Assembly: GCA_963930655.1 (NCBI GenBank)
Contig: OZ005605.1
Span: 999,501-1,063,500 of the forward strand
DNA length: 64,000 nt
Origin: Myrica gale
Taxonomy: Eukaryota > Streptophyta > Magnoliopsida > Fagales > Myricaceae
Direction: 5' to 3'
The translations under genes and the position numbers were made by a program. The notes below the pieces were generated by a model, which made no database searches, had not been told where the DNA came from, and saw only the letters and a program-made list of their open reading frames with translations. Of the stretch, positions 34,238 through 45,494 are shown one piece after another. Within the stretch, counting starts at the first letter, position 1, and each line of letters opens with the position of its first letter.

Positions 34238-37200
34238 TAGCCAATAGTTATAGAGAAGTGGGACCTAACGGATCAACTTGGAATTCACCAAACAAAAAAC
34301 TACATGGTTCGCCCTTCCTATCGGACAAAAACTCTTTTCTTAAAACCAATATTAAAAAATAAAAAGGAATTAGACAGTTGGATATTGTATATTTTCCGTT
34401 GTCCAAAATGTTAATTAGCAAACAGCATTATTAGTTGTTTATGCTATTTAACTACTCACAAAGTTTGTGAAATAGTAAAAATAGATAATTTGAATAAATT
34501 TTATATTTATTATAATAAAAATTGATTATTTGATTAGAAAAAATCATTATTTTATAATTATTTTAATAGAGGTGACTAAAATAAACTCTACCTTCATTAT
34601 TTAAGATTAGATGTTAGAAAGAAAATTTAACAATTATGTGAAACAAACATGAATCCTCTAATATTCAATATTAATCAAACAAAGCACCACATGTCTTATA
34701 ATATTTAATACCTGTATATTTTTTATAGAATCAAGTATTTCAACTCCAACAATAATTTGATGTGACTTGTTTTTTTGTTTTTTTTTTGTTTTTTTTATCT
34801 TTTGATCCTTGAAGTGCACGTGTTGTCTTGCCTTTGCGGCAAGCAAGGGATGCGTTTCCCTCTTCAACTTTTTTCGTTTTTTTTTTTTTTGTGTATTGTA
34901 TGTGACATCCTGTGCAGGTGCTGGCAGGATACCAAATGGACATTCTATCCAACCCATGTTTTAGACAACACGACAACTCTGGGTATAAAAAAAAATACAT
35001 CGAATCATCCAATGAAAGAAAAGAGAATCGTCGAATCAAAACAATATGGATAATATACATACATATATCTTAGGGTATGATAATAAGAAATTAGTCTCTG
35101 AAGCTAAAATGATAATTAAATAAAATTGTCATTCATTGAATTGAAAGGGAATATTTCAAAATCTCAGGATATATACCATAAATATTTTTGTACATTTGCC
35201 CTCAATTAATATTTCAAACACTACACAAGAAACAAAGACACACATAAAGTGATAAGGGTACACTACACAAGAAACAAAGACACACATAAAGTGATAAAGG
35301 GTGATGAGTGAGAAGATGTGAAAGATGAAAAGACGAATTTGAAGAGAGATTTTTTTTTTTCAAAATAAGGTGAAATGCACTATGTTACCCATTGTAATTT
35401 CTTTTCTTTTTTAAGCAGAGGGTGAAACGAGAGACAAATTTGAAGAGATGAGAAACTTTTTTCAAAATAGGGTGCAATAGTGCATTTCACCACATTGTAA
35501 TTTCTTTTCTTTTTTAAGCAGAGGGTGAAACGACGTCGTTTCACCCTTTGCTTATTAAAAAAATGTTTGTGTCTAATAGGGATCGGACCCAAGCGCAGAC
35601 TCAAAATTCTGTGTTTTGGGGCTATTGGACTCTAGTTGGCCTGAGCCTATGAGTTACGGGCTCAGGTCAACTTGTGGAAAAAAAAAATTAAAACACATGT
35701 ATTTTTTTTTGTGGTGACTGCTCGGGTCTGCTACCCCTTGCATCCGCCATTGTTCACATCTGTTGCAAAGTGCTCAAATCGAATCCAATCATAACTATCA
35801 ACTCGAAGATTGGACCGTCACTGCAAATTTACGAAAGTGTAATTAGGCTTAAGGCTCAGAGGTTTCGATTTTGAGACCTCCAGTTTTTATCTCTTCGTGT
35901 GATTAACTACAAAATCAATTGAGCCACTAATTTCTAGACATATATTGTACTTTAGACTACCAATAGTCAGATACTTTACACCCATGTTAGAAATCGAAAA
36001 TTAAATTTATTTCGATCTATTAATTTTAATGGTGACATCTTAAGATTAAGTATAAAGTATAAATTGACAGATATGGGACTGCATAACGTGGCCAGATCAC
36101 CTAATTGGCTCAGATCAGAGTCTAGACTCTTGAGCAACAAAGGGACATAAACGTAGGTGGATTAATACAGTGCGGGGAACTGAAAAGTCGTGATAAACTT
36201 CGGCTAATACGGTCAAATCGGAGTGTAACAACGCGTGCGGGCCAATAATTCTTAGACAACTAAAGGATCAACTGGGAATTCTTAAAATAAACTACGTACT
36301 TTGCAATTCTTTAGTATAATTTTTCTAAGCAAAGTGGTTGGAACTTCGAACACGAATTGGACCATTGACTCAGCTGAAAGTTTGCTCTTCCGACGTAATC
36401 AAATATCATGTCTTATGATCTATTTAAATGGACCTGTAGACTTCCCCAAAACATAGCAAAAAGGCTGGACCCAAACAAGAAAATGTTATCCAGGGCCTAA
36501 CACACAGCCCTGACGCTCATGGGCAGGCCTAGTCGAAAACCCTACCGAGAAATCCAGTAGCCATCCAAATCTCAAAGTGGGGTTACATGTTAGTGTAGAA
36601 ATTCCAATTAGGATTAGATGTCTAAAATTAAAATTCTTTAATTATGAAAGCAGTATATTATAGCAAAATTAAAATTACTCACTATCTCAGACCCAGATTG
36701 GGAGAAGTTACCCTTTGTTTAGGGTTGGACTTATGTATATCATTGCCATCCGTGTCCACTGTCCAGGTGCTGTCTGGGTCCCATATGCACATTCTATGGC
36801 TTGTAATTTGTATCTACACGGCATCGCCCTTGAAAGGTCCAGAACAATCCTCCATTATCTATCCCCAACCCATCTCTAGGCAAGAAGACGATAACTCTCA
36901 AACAGTCTCGCCCACTCCTGCATTATGAATGTTAGCTGTACCGCTGGTGCATGCAAAGACGACAGACCGACAGCATGCACCCATCACCACGTGGAATAGT
37001 GATGATCAGTCTCACTCTTATTTCCTAAAGTTCTCTTCTTATTTTCCTAGGGAAAATGATTTTCATACTGTTTTGAGTTTTCAACTCCCCTTTGCCATTC
37101 TTTTTCTTTCTTTTTTCTTGGAGACCCAAGTTTGTAATTATTATTCGCATGTATTCGGATCCGAGCAATTCACGGATCTGTAAAAGCAATTAAAGTAAAG

Positions 37201-37324
37201 GTTAGTGATAAATGCAAGAATAATGAAGACCAGAACTTTCTCCGTTTCGTGTGCTTTTAACTAAAATAAGCAAAACTCCGTGGGTAGAGGGCCATCCATT
37301 GAGTTGTGATTTGACGTTGTTAAT

Positions 37325-37364
<40 letters not shown>

Positions 37365-38731
37365 TTGAGTAAAATTTGAATAGAGATAGAGACAATAATT
37401 CTACTTCATCGTACAATTCATGTTACTCGAGATTTTATATTGATAATATTAAATTAAATAAATAATCAAATTATTATTTAAAATATAAATATGATATTAT
37501 TTACTTTGTGACAGCATACTACTTGAAGTTTTAACCCGCAGTTTTTTTTTCCTTCTTTAAAGAAAAAAAGAAAAAGAAACTTCTGTTTGGTTTGGTATTT
37601 AAAAAAATTTTAAAATTATTTTTTCATCAATTTTAATATATTTTCGTCGATTCGAATACTTTTTTTATAAATTCCAACAATTTTTAATAAACTTCAATAA
37701 ATTTTAATAAATTTTTTACCGATACCAACAAAATCTACAATACCTCCTAAAAAACCAACGCAACAAATATTTTCAAAGACCAACCAAACATTTCGCCTTC
37801 CTGCGACCAGCAATCTCGAGCTAGAAACGTGGGTGTTATCGAATCACATTAATTTAACCTTTAAAAAAAAAAAAGGAATCGGTCATATATTTTATGATTT
37901 CTTGCTGGAGAAGGTATGTGTTCATTGCTCATAATGATCACGTGCCTCTACGTTTCTGTTTTGTATTTATTTTGAATTATATAGGACTCCATTATTGGGT
38001 CTCGAGGACTGTATCAGATCAATCTGCACATCAAACTGCCTAGCCAAAAAAAGAACGAGTACAGAAGACAGGTTGCCTTTTATGGTTCCTGATATTTCTT
38101 TTTCTTTATTCTTTTCTCGATCCAAGCAAATTATTTTCTTTGTTGTTTGCTTCAATATGTATATTTAGAATTCTCAATTATAAATATAAAATAATTTTTT
38201 TTGTTTATCTTGTTTTTCACTAGAAATGTCTTAATTTTATAAATTTAATTATAAATACAATTTTCATGAATCAACCGTGAAGAGTTTGACATGATGTATT
38301 TTCTAACTATTATCTCGAACTTACCTTACATATATTCATATATGATTGATAGTATTATTGTTAATTTTTTAAGTTATTAAAAGCATTATCTTCATATTTA
38401 GATAAAGATAAAAAGCCACTTTAAATTTTTTTAATTATAATTGCAATTTCAAATATAGATCTTAACTACTAATCTTGAAACTTTACCACTTTTATTATTA
38501 ATTAAATTACGTTCTGAAAATAAAATTTTACTTTTAAAATTATGTCATATTACTCATTTATAACACATTTGACATGAATTTGATGATTGTATCTTTCTTT
38601 AAGGTCACAAATTAATAAAATTTGATAATAAATTTGTCATTATTTTAGTAATTTCATTACTCAAATCATCTTTTTTCCCCCTAAAATTATCTGAATTTTA
38701 TTTTTTATATTCTTGTTCTCTATGGGCGGGA
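34238..38731. other. Long intergenic region with simple and tandem repeats
   Basis: No supportable gene. A 41-base direct tandem pair lies at about 35220-35300 (CACTACACAAGAAACAAAGA...). A diverged pair of about 105 bases lies at 35336-35536, each copy ending AAGCAGAGGGTGAAACGA. A perfect 24-base palindrome is at 35523-35546 (GGGTGAAACGAC and its complement). (AT)n covers about 37327-37362. MITE-like TTTGGTTTGGT...ACCAACCAAACA DNA is near 37585-37795. Frames at 36644-37183 have no domain. Confidence 0.5.
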
Positions 38732-39686
38732 TCCTCTGCAATTTAAGTAATCGAATTGCAGGGACAATAAGAAAGAGGCAGAGAGAGTGACGAGACCCAC
38801 CTCAATCCGAACAGGATTGAGCTGCCCGAGCAGATATGGTCCCGAAGAGGACCCACGCCCACGGGAACAAAAGCTCTGAGAGAGTAAAAGAGACAGTAAT
38901 ATCTAAAGCAGAGAATATCGCGCCGCGCGAGCGACCGTTGAATAATACCGTTGAAGCCGGCCACATATAATGGATGCGGGGCCATGTGGGCCTCCAACCT
39001 TTCATTCTTTTGGCGACTTCCTGCGTGCCAAAAGCCGCGGTTACAAGCGGTGCGCTGGGACCATCCCATCCGCATTTGATTCTACTTTTGGTCCGGGTCT
39101 GTGGCCAAGGCGGTTCTACCCAACAAAAGCAGTTCCCATTTCTAACCACTCTTTATGCTCAATTTATTTGGCAGTCCTTTTATTTTCTATTATTTGGAAG
39201 GACGGATTTCGAAATAGAATTAAGGATAAATTATAGATATAAGCAAAATCAAAAAAGAAATATCCGGTGCTCTTCTTGAGTTATTCTCATATTCTTTTGA
39301 GAAGAATTTGATAATTTAGTATTCATTTTAGAAGTATACCCTACACATCCAGAAATCCTGAACCATCAGATATTTCTTAAAAAATATGAGAATAACTCAA
39401 AAAGTACACTAAATATTTCTTAAAATAAAAAGTTATTAAATTGGTAAATTAGAAGGCGGACTAATATGATTTAAATAATAATATAACATAAGCTATAATC
39501 GGTAGATTTTATGATTTTTTTTTCTCGGGGCCAAATTGGAAGGCATATTAGTTGTGGCCCATGTTAATGTTCATCATCTACCATAGTCAGCAGTAGCTGT
39601 GCCAGCTGCCAATCAACCCAACACACGTGACCGCGTGACACCCTCTTTAAAATCTTCGCGTTTACATCGCTGGCAATACCTCTAAC
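38732..39686. other. GC-richer intergenic block
   Basis: A short hairpin-like repeat (TCCTCTGCAATT and AATTGCAGGGA) is at 38732-38764. The block to about 39120 is richer in G and C than its surroundings, but frames on both strands show no domain. It might be a decayed gene start or a transposon part. Confidence 0.35.
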
Positions 39687-39880
39687 GGTATGTTTGTGTT
39701 GTAAAATTTTTGGTATTGGATTTTGTGATGATATTGGGTTTAGTGAAAAAATGAAGAGAGAGGTAATTTTTTATATTTTTGTAGTGAAAAGTTATGATTT
39801 GTTGGGAGAGAGAGATTATATTGTAGTATTTTATTGTGAGTTGGTGAAAAATTTTGTAAAATTTTCATGCAAACACAACC
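39687..39880 (+). mobile_element. MITE of the TGTTTGTG family
   Basis: Left GGTATGTTTGTG and right CAAACACAACC are inverted ends. The inside (GGTATTGGATTTTGTGATGATA, AGAGAGAGGTAATTTT) is found in reverse at 26113-26287 and shortened at 27235-27316. Confidence 0.6.
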
Positions 39881-39932
39881 TAATTGCCACACATCGTTTT
39901 ACGCAAGCGATGGGTCCAAAATCCAATTTTCT

Positions 39933-40116
39933 AGGTGGCGTTTGCTTTTCAAAATTTTAGAGCTCCAAAATTTCTAACAAAATAAACACACTTCAAAATT
40001 TTTAACTTTTACATATACACACTCTACTTTTCACAAACTCTAATAAATTTCAATAAAGTAAAGATTCTCAAAATTTTAAAAATATTCTCTGAAATTTCCA
40101 CAAACAAACACCACCT
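39933..40116. mobile_element. 184-bp MITE, partner of 20373-20556
   Basis: Ends AGGTGGCGTTTGCT and AACAAACACCACCT are inverted repeats with two mismatches. Same length and internal sequence as 20373-20556. Confidence 0.65.
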
Positions 40117-40910
40117 TAGAAGGGTAGTGCGGGTAATTTGGTACGAAAATAGTCAAGTAACGGCCACTTCGGCGTCTGGTGCGCCCACCGGATGGATCCG
40201 TGTCTGCGGCTGGATTGGCGCGTTCGTATTTCCCAAACAAAGCTCGTGGGTTAACCGACAGATCCGGTGGAATTCTCCTGCGTTAATTTGGCTTTCTTTT
40301 TCCCCCAGGAAGTTGCCAGGACTGTTATCTTTATTTTTGGAAGCCGAATTTTTATCCCAATAAAATAGTTTTCTTAAAATTATTTCTCATTATCAAATTA
40401 TTAATTTCATTCTAAATAAATATAAAAAATTAATTCAAACTATCTTTCTTTTTACTTTTTCACCAATCTCAACACTCTAAAAATTTAATCAAGTTGTTTA
40501 CAGAGTCGGTTCAATTCTCCCATAGAGTTATTTTTTTTTACCAAACTATTAATGTTATACATTTTGCACATTTTTTCAATTGATATCAATATACGTAATG
40601 TATACAAATTGGGTCAAGAGTATCTTAGTCATTTCAGTATCTAAAATTAATAGTTGAATGATACAATGTGTCGAATTCTTTATATTGATCAGTGAAAAGT
40701 GTATTTATCTCAAAAATTGTATAAACATGTTAGAGAATATAATTTAAATAATAAATTTTTCCTCTTCCCACAAACTTAAATTTTTGAAATAAGTGGTAGA
40801 TTTACATTATATCAGAGTTAAAATAAAAATGACTTAGCAGACTATTATATATTTATATATTGGTCACCAACTCATAACCTCCACACTACTAATTAGCTCA
40901 GAAAAATACC
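40117..40910. other. Intergenic, no gene seen
   Basis: The frame 40127-40363 has no domain. The remainder is AT-rich; 40370-40490 resembles part of the TGTTTG-family MITEs. Confidence 0.45.
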
Positions 40911-43751
40911 TAGGGGTGTAAGTCCGGTCCGACTACTGGCGAAACTTCGGCTCCGGTTTCGTCACGGGTTCTGTGAAGTTGAGGTACGTCTCTTCAAGAA
41001 ACCAAAGCTGAAGTTGGATTTGGAGCTTTTTCCAGAACCGGAAGCGGACATTTCCGCCGGTTTAGCGAAAAATCGGGTTCCGGTTGTTTATTTATTTATT
41101 TGTACTAAATATTAAAACGGCGTCATTCTATTTTAAATACAACTACGTCGTTTAGTTGGTAATATATATATTATACCGTGGATCAAAACGTTCTATTTTA
41201 AATATATATTTATATATTCTCATCTCTCTCTAGTCTATGTCTCCATCTCTCTATCTATTTGTCTCTCTCTGTCTCCATCTCTCTAACTCTCTGTCTCCAT
41301 CTCTCTCTATCTCTCTCTATTTCAAATTTTTTACAGATTCGTTCGGCTAAGTATATATTGTGAACATGTTAATTGTTATATTTCAAAAAGTGAATTATTT
41401 AGCGAATATGTTAGATGCCATCAATATTTGATCTGTTATAATATGCATCAATATTCGATCTGTTTAGTTGTTTTTAATTTTGCATCTTTTTCATTTTTTG
41501 TTGTATTTTAATTTGGGTTAAGTTGGTAGAATGAGTTGTCTTAGAACTTTGCATTGTGTCTTTCTTTCAAATAGATCATCAAACTCCAATTGCATCTTCG
41601 CAATCCAAAACCCTCAATTTACCTATCTTTGCCTCTACGACTACACCTACAATTGGTGAGATATCAATGATAGATGTAGAGGCACAACAAACTGAGACAA
41701 TAGATCATGCCCTCAAAAGAAGGAAGGTTTCCAATCCATCCCCGATGTGAAAAATTTTCATTAAGATATTACTAGTAGTTGACCCAAAAAAACCATTGGT
41801 CAAATGCAACCATTGTGATCATAAAGCTAGGGTTCACCACAAAGATCAGTGGACCTTGGCTATGAGGTCCCACTTGAAGGCTTGTGTAATGTCTAAGAGA
41901 ACTCAAAGTAAATTGGATAGCTTTTAACAAAAATTGACTTTTGATATTAAGGGGCAAGTAGTGGATCAATGAGGGTGATAGAGATAGAATCATATGATCT
42001 CAAAGCTATTAGAGCTGCTATTGTCAAGTTTACAAGTGTGGATGAGTTTCCTTTTAGAATAGTAAGCAATGATGGGTTCAAGGACATGATTTATATCCTC
42101 GAACCTCGATTTAAAGTACCATCTCGAATCGCAATAATGAAGAATTGTATGAAACTTTACTTGGAAGAGAAGTATAGACTGGGGACATGATTTATATCCT
42201 CGAACCTCGATTTAAAGTACCATCTCGAATCGCAATAATGAAGAATTGTATGAAACTTTACTTGGAAGAGAAATATAGACTGGAGGCTAGTATCTTACTT
42301 AATAGACCACGAGTTTGCTTGACCACTGACACATGAACGTCAGTCCAAAACATGAATTATATGTTTGTCACTACACACTTCATTGATAGTACTTGGCAAT
42401 TGCACAAAAAGATACTTGCCTTCTATAAGGCGTCAGATTATAAGGGTTTGACAATTGGGATGAAGTTGGATGATTGCATGTCGGAATGAGAGATTGATAA
42501 AATCCTTACAATCACTGTCGATAATGTATCCTCTAATGATACGGTCATTGAGCATGTAAAGAGTAGACAATTGCATTTGGAGATTAAGCCTGAAAAAGTA
42601 GTTTGTGACCATGATGTTTTTGCATGTGAGATGTTGCGCACATGTCTTGAATTTAATTATGCAAGATGGATTGAAGGAGTTATATGATTCTGTAGCCAAG
42701 GTAGGGAACTTGGTCAAGTATGTTAAGTCCTCTCCTGGTCGAAGAGATGAGTTTAATAAATGTGTAGCACAGAGGAAGTTTCTCATTGAGGAATTTTTGC
42801 AGCTTGATATCCAACTTGTTAGAATTTAACGTATATTATGTTGGATGCAGCTGAGAAATATTATAGAGTTTTGAGGATATTTTGGCGGAAGATGAGATTT
42901 TGATGAGCTTTCTACGTGAAGAGGGGTATGAGAGGAAGAGATTGGTCTCATCTATATTTGAGGATTGGGAGCGTGTGAGACATTTTACCAAGTTTTTGGC
43001 ACTATTTTATGAGGTGACGGTTCAAATATCTACTTCGAATACGGTGACGCCAAACTTTTTTTTTTGGGAACTTGTCAAAATTCATATGCATTTGGGAAAA
43101 TATGCAGAGTAGAGATTTGTTCTTCGCAGATATGGCAAAAAAATACAAGTGGAGTATCATAAATACTTGGGTGATTTGGCTAAGGTTAACAGATTGTTTT
43201 TTGTTGCAGCGGTACTTGATCCACAATACAAGGTTATATACTTAGACTTTCAGTGCAAGAAAGCTTTGAGGATGGACTTAGGTGCATAGACACCTAGTCT
43301 AGTGAGAGGAACCTTGAATCAGTTGTTTACAGAGCATAGTAATGTGGATAAAGTCATCCAGTAGTTAGATTGTATATGCAAGTCAAGGTCAGCTTGAAAT
43401 GATTGGGTCATCTAGTGCACCCATAGATGATCCTCTTCACTTTGAATTCACACAATTTAAGACATAACAGAATTTGCTGGATAACAAGTCTGAAGTGGAG
43501 TGATATTTAATGGAGGATATTGAACCTAAACATTCTAATTTTGATATCCTCAATTGGTTGGAGAGTAAACGGACCAAAATTTTCCGTTCTTGCACAAATT
43601 TTCATGAGATGTTCTTACCATCATTATTACTACAATGCCTTCAGTGTCTGTCTTCGGCACAGGGAGTCAGGTATTAGATCATTTTCGGAGTTTGTTGGCA
43701 CCAAAAACGGCGGAGGGACTCATTTGTGCTCAAAATTAGTTGAGATCCAAG
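40911..43751 (+). pseudogene. Degenerate hAT transposase, RICESLEEPER-like
   Basis: The left end TAGGGGTGTAAGTCCGG at 40911 is hAT-like. Pieces from 41556 match the BED-finger hAT proteins. The finger is in 41745-41900 (CNHC...HLKAC). RFKVPSRIAIMKNCMKLYLEEK follows, then TVDN near 42520, RCCAHVLNLIMQDGLKEL at about 42627, and the dimerisation tail before 43751 (LICAQN). A 101-base tandem duplication (42082-42182 and 42183-42283) shifts the frame by two. Stops at 41747, 42335 and 42486 fall where relatives have Trp. The element is interrupted at 43752 by another insertion and has no right end here. Confidence 0.8.
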
Positions 43752-44520
43752 CAGGGGTGGCTCTAAGGTAATTGGGGCCTTAGGCCAAACTTTAAAATGT
43801 GGCCTTTTATAATAATATATTTTAAAAATTAAAATTAAAAAAAATTAATTAAAAGTATTCTTATAACTTTTTAGAATGCAAAATAATTTATGAAAGTGTT
43901 ATATTTTAGATTTATTAATATATCATTTTCAATTGATAATATTACTAATTCATTTAATCTTTCTTGGGTCATACTCAATCTTAAGTAAGATTTTAATAGT
44001 TTTAATGATAATTAAAATAAATACAATGTAAAATAAAATTAGAGTAAAAATTTTAAAATAATATGTTGTGTTATAAATTTTAAGCAAGTCAATCTTAAGC
44101 AAGTGCAACGTAAATTCTTAATTTTCATTTGTATACATGTTGTGTTCATTTATATAATTGAGTTCTTTGTAATGAATTGATAAATGTTCTTATGAAGTTC
44201 AGACTGTATATTTTAATTTTTTTGATATATCTGATATATTTGTAGTTGTGAATTTATGATGAATGAATAACATCTTTATTTTTTTGTGAAAAATACTTAA
44301 ATGAGCTAAAAATTATGGTCTAAGATATTATTAAAATTTCGCTATCTACTTCCGCTTCTGCTAAGTGTGCTAAAAGACGGATCTAGAAGCATAATCTATT
44401 TTGATTATCGGCTTCCTACTAATCCGCTGTTCAACACTGTAAATACCCACTAATAAAAAAAAAGCAGCTTAGCTTTAATAATTTATACTTACGAAGAACT
44501 CTACCCCAGTCGTACGTCAT
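43752..44520. mobile_element. Remnant of a second hAT-type insertion
   Basis: CAGGGGTGGCTCTAAGG at 43752 is a typical hAT left terminus, followed by GGGGCCTTAGGCC and AT-rich DNA without coding. No matching right end was found before 44525, so the right boundary is uncertain. Confidence 0.45.
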
Positions 44521-44524
44521 AATG

Positions 44525-44968
44525 GAGAAGACCAGGGGTGTCCAACAGTCGGTCCGGTCCGGTTCGGTCCGGTTTGGCCGGCCAAACCGGAACTTTTTCA
44601 AAGTATATAGACCGGACCGGTTATATGACCGGACCGGTCCGGTCCGGTTTCCGGTTTAACCGGTCCGGTCTGGGTCGGTCTGGGCCGGTTTGGGCCATAC
44701 CATTTTGGGCCGGTTTTGGGTTGGGCCATGCCATTTTGGGCCGGTTTTTGTGTTGAGCCTTGCCATTTTGGGCCAATTTCCGGTTTGGGCCGGTTTGGAG
44801 AGGTATACTCCGGTCCGGTCCCGGGTTTTCATGAGGGTAACCCGGAACCGGACCGGAATACACCGGTTTACCGGTCCGGTCAACCCGGTTGACTTTTTAG
44901 TCAACCGGTTTGGGTCAAAACCGGTCCGGTCCGGTCCGGCCGGTTTTTTGGACAGGCCTAGAGAAGAC
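44525..44968. mobile_element. 428-bp hAT MITE with perfect 8-bp target duplication
   Basis: GAGAAGAC at 44525-44532 is repeated at 44961-44968. The element (44533-44960) starts CAGGGGTGTCCAA and ends TTGGACAGGCCTA, which are inverted ends. Nearly all of it is built from GGTCCGGT/ACCGGACC-type units plus a middle triplication of TGGGCCATnCCATTTTGGGCC-like segments. It has no coding capacity. The intact target duplication suggests recent insertion. It lies about 530 bases upstream of the methyltransferase start. Confidence 0.85.
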
Positions 44969-45494
44969 TATTAACCGGCGGGATTTTCCAACTACAGTGG
45001 CACTCTGGATATTTTTGGAAGAATCCACGGGCATATAGAAACTGAGTTTAATAATGTTTTTTAGGTGTTACTTTTGTTGGCCGACTCTATCCGGTCCTTT
45101 TACCCGTGATAACCGGCTATTCCGGTCAACCCGATTTCGTTTGCACCCTCTCTTAAACGGTAAAGCCCGTCCCCACAAGTTGATAGTGCCAAAAAAGAGA
45201 GGAAAACTCGGTGAGCCGGGGATGGCAAGAAGCGTTATGGTTTCAGACATCGCCGTCACAACGCCATAAGAGAAGCCGGCGATTTGAGAACCCACCATGT
45301 ATTCCCGTTTTGCCTCTAATTGTCCTCTCTGTTTCTTCTCTGTTTTCCATAGAAGATCCTTAATCGGAGCCAACCACACCTCCGCTCGCTTTTGCTCTCG
45401 CTAGTCTCCGTATCTCTCGTCCCGTCGTCTTATTTGTTCGGCTCTTGATTTTTTTTTTTCCAATTTTGCAAAAGAAAGTGCAATATTGACGGCC
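44969..45494 (+). promoter_or_regulatory. Promoter and leader region of the methyltransferase gene
   Basis: No coding gene supported. The leader is T- and C-rich (45300-45480). A frame on the minus strand (45068-45379, VVTAMSETITLLAIPG) looks protein-like but matches nothing I know. Confidence 0.4.

Noticed and set aside
35570..35640. Second tRNA-like sequence (GGGATCGGACCCAAG)
   Set aside because: Only a T-arm-like stretch is present; no anticodon or acceptor stem could be built.
45486..45494. Start of the methyltransferase at 45486
   Set aside because: The codon is TTG; the ATG at 45495 has a strong plant start context.
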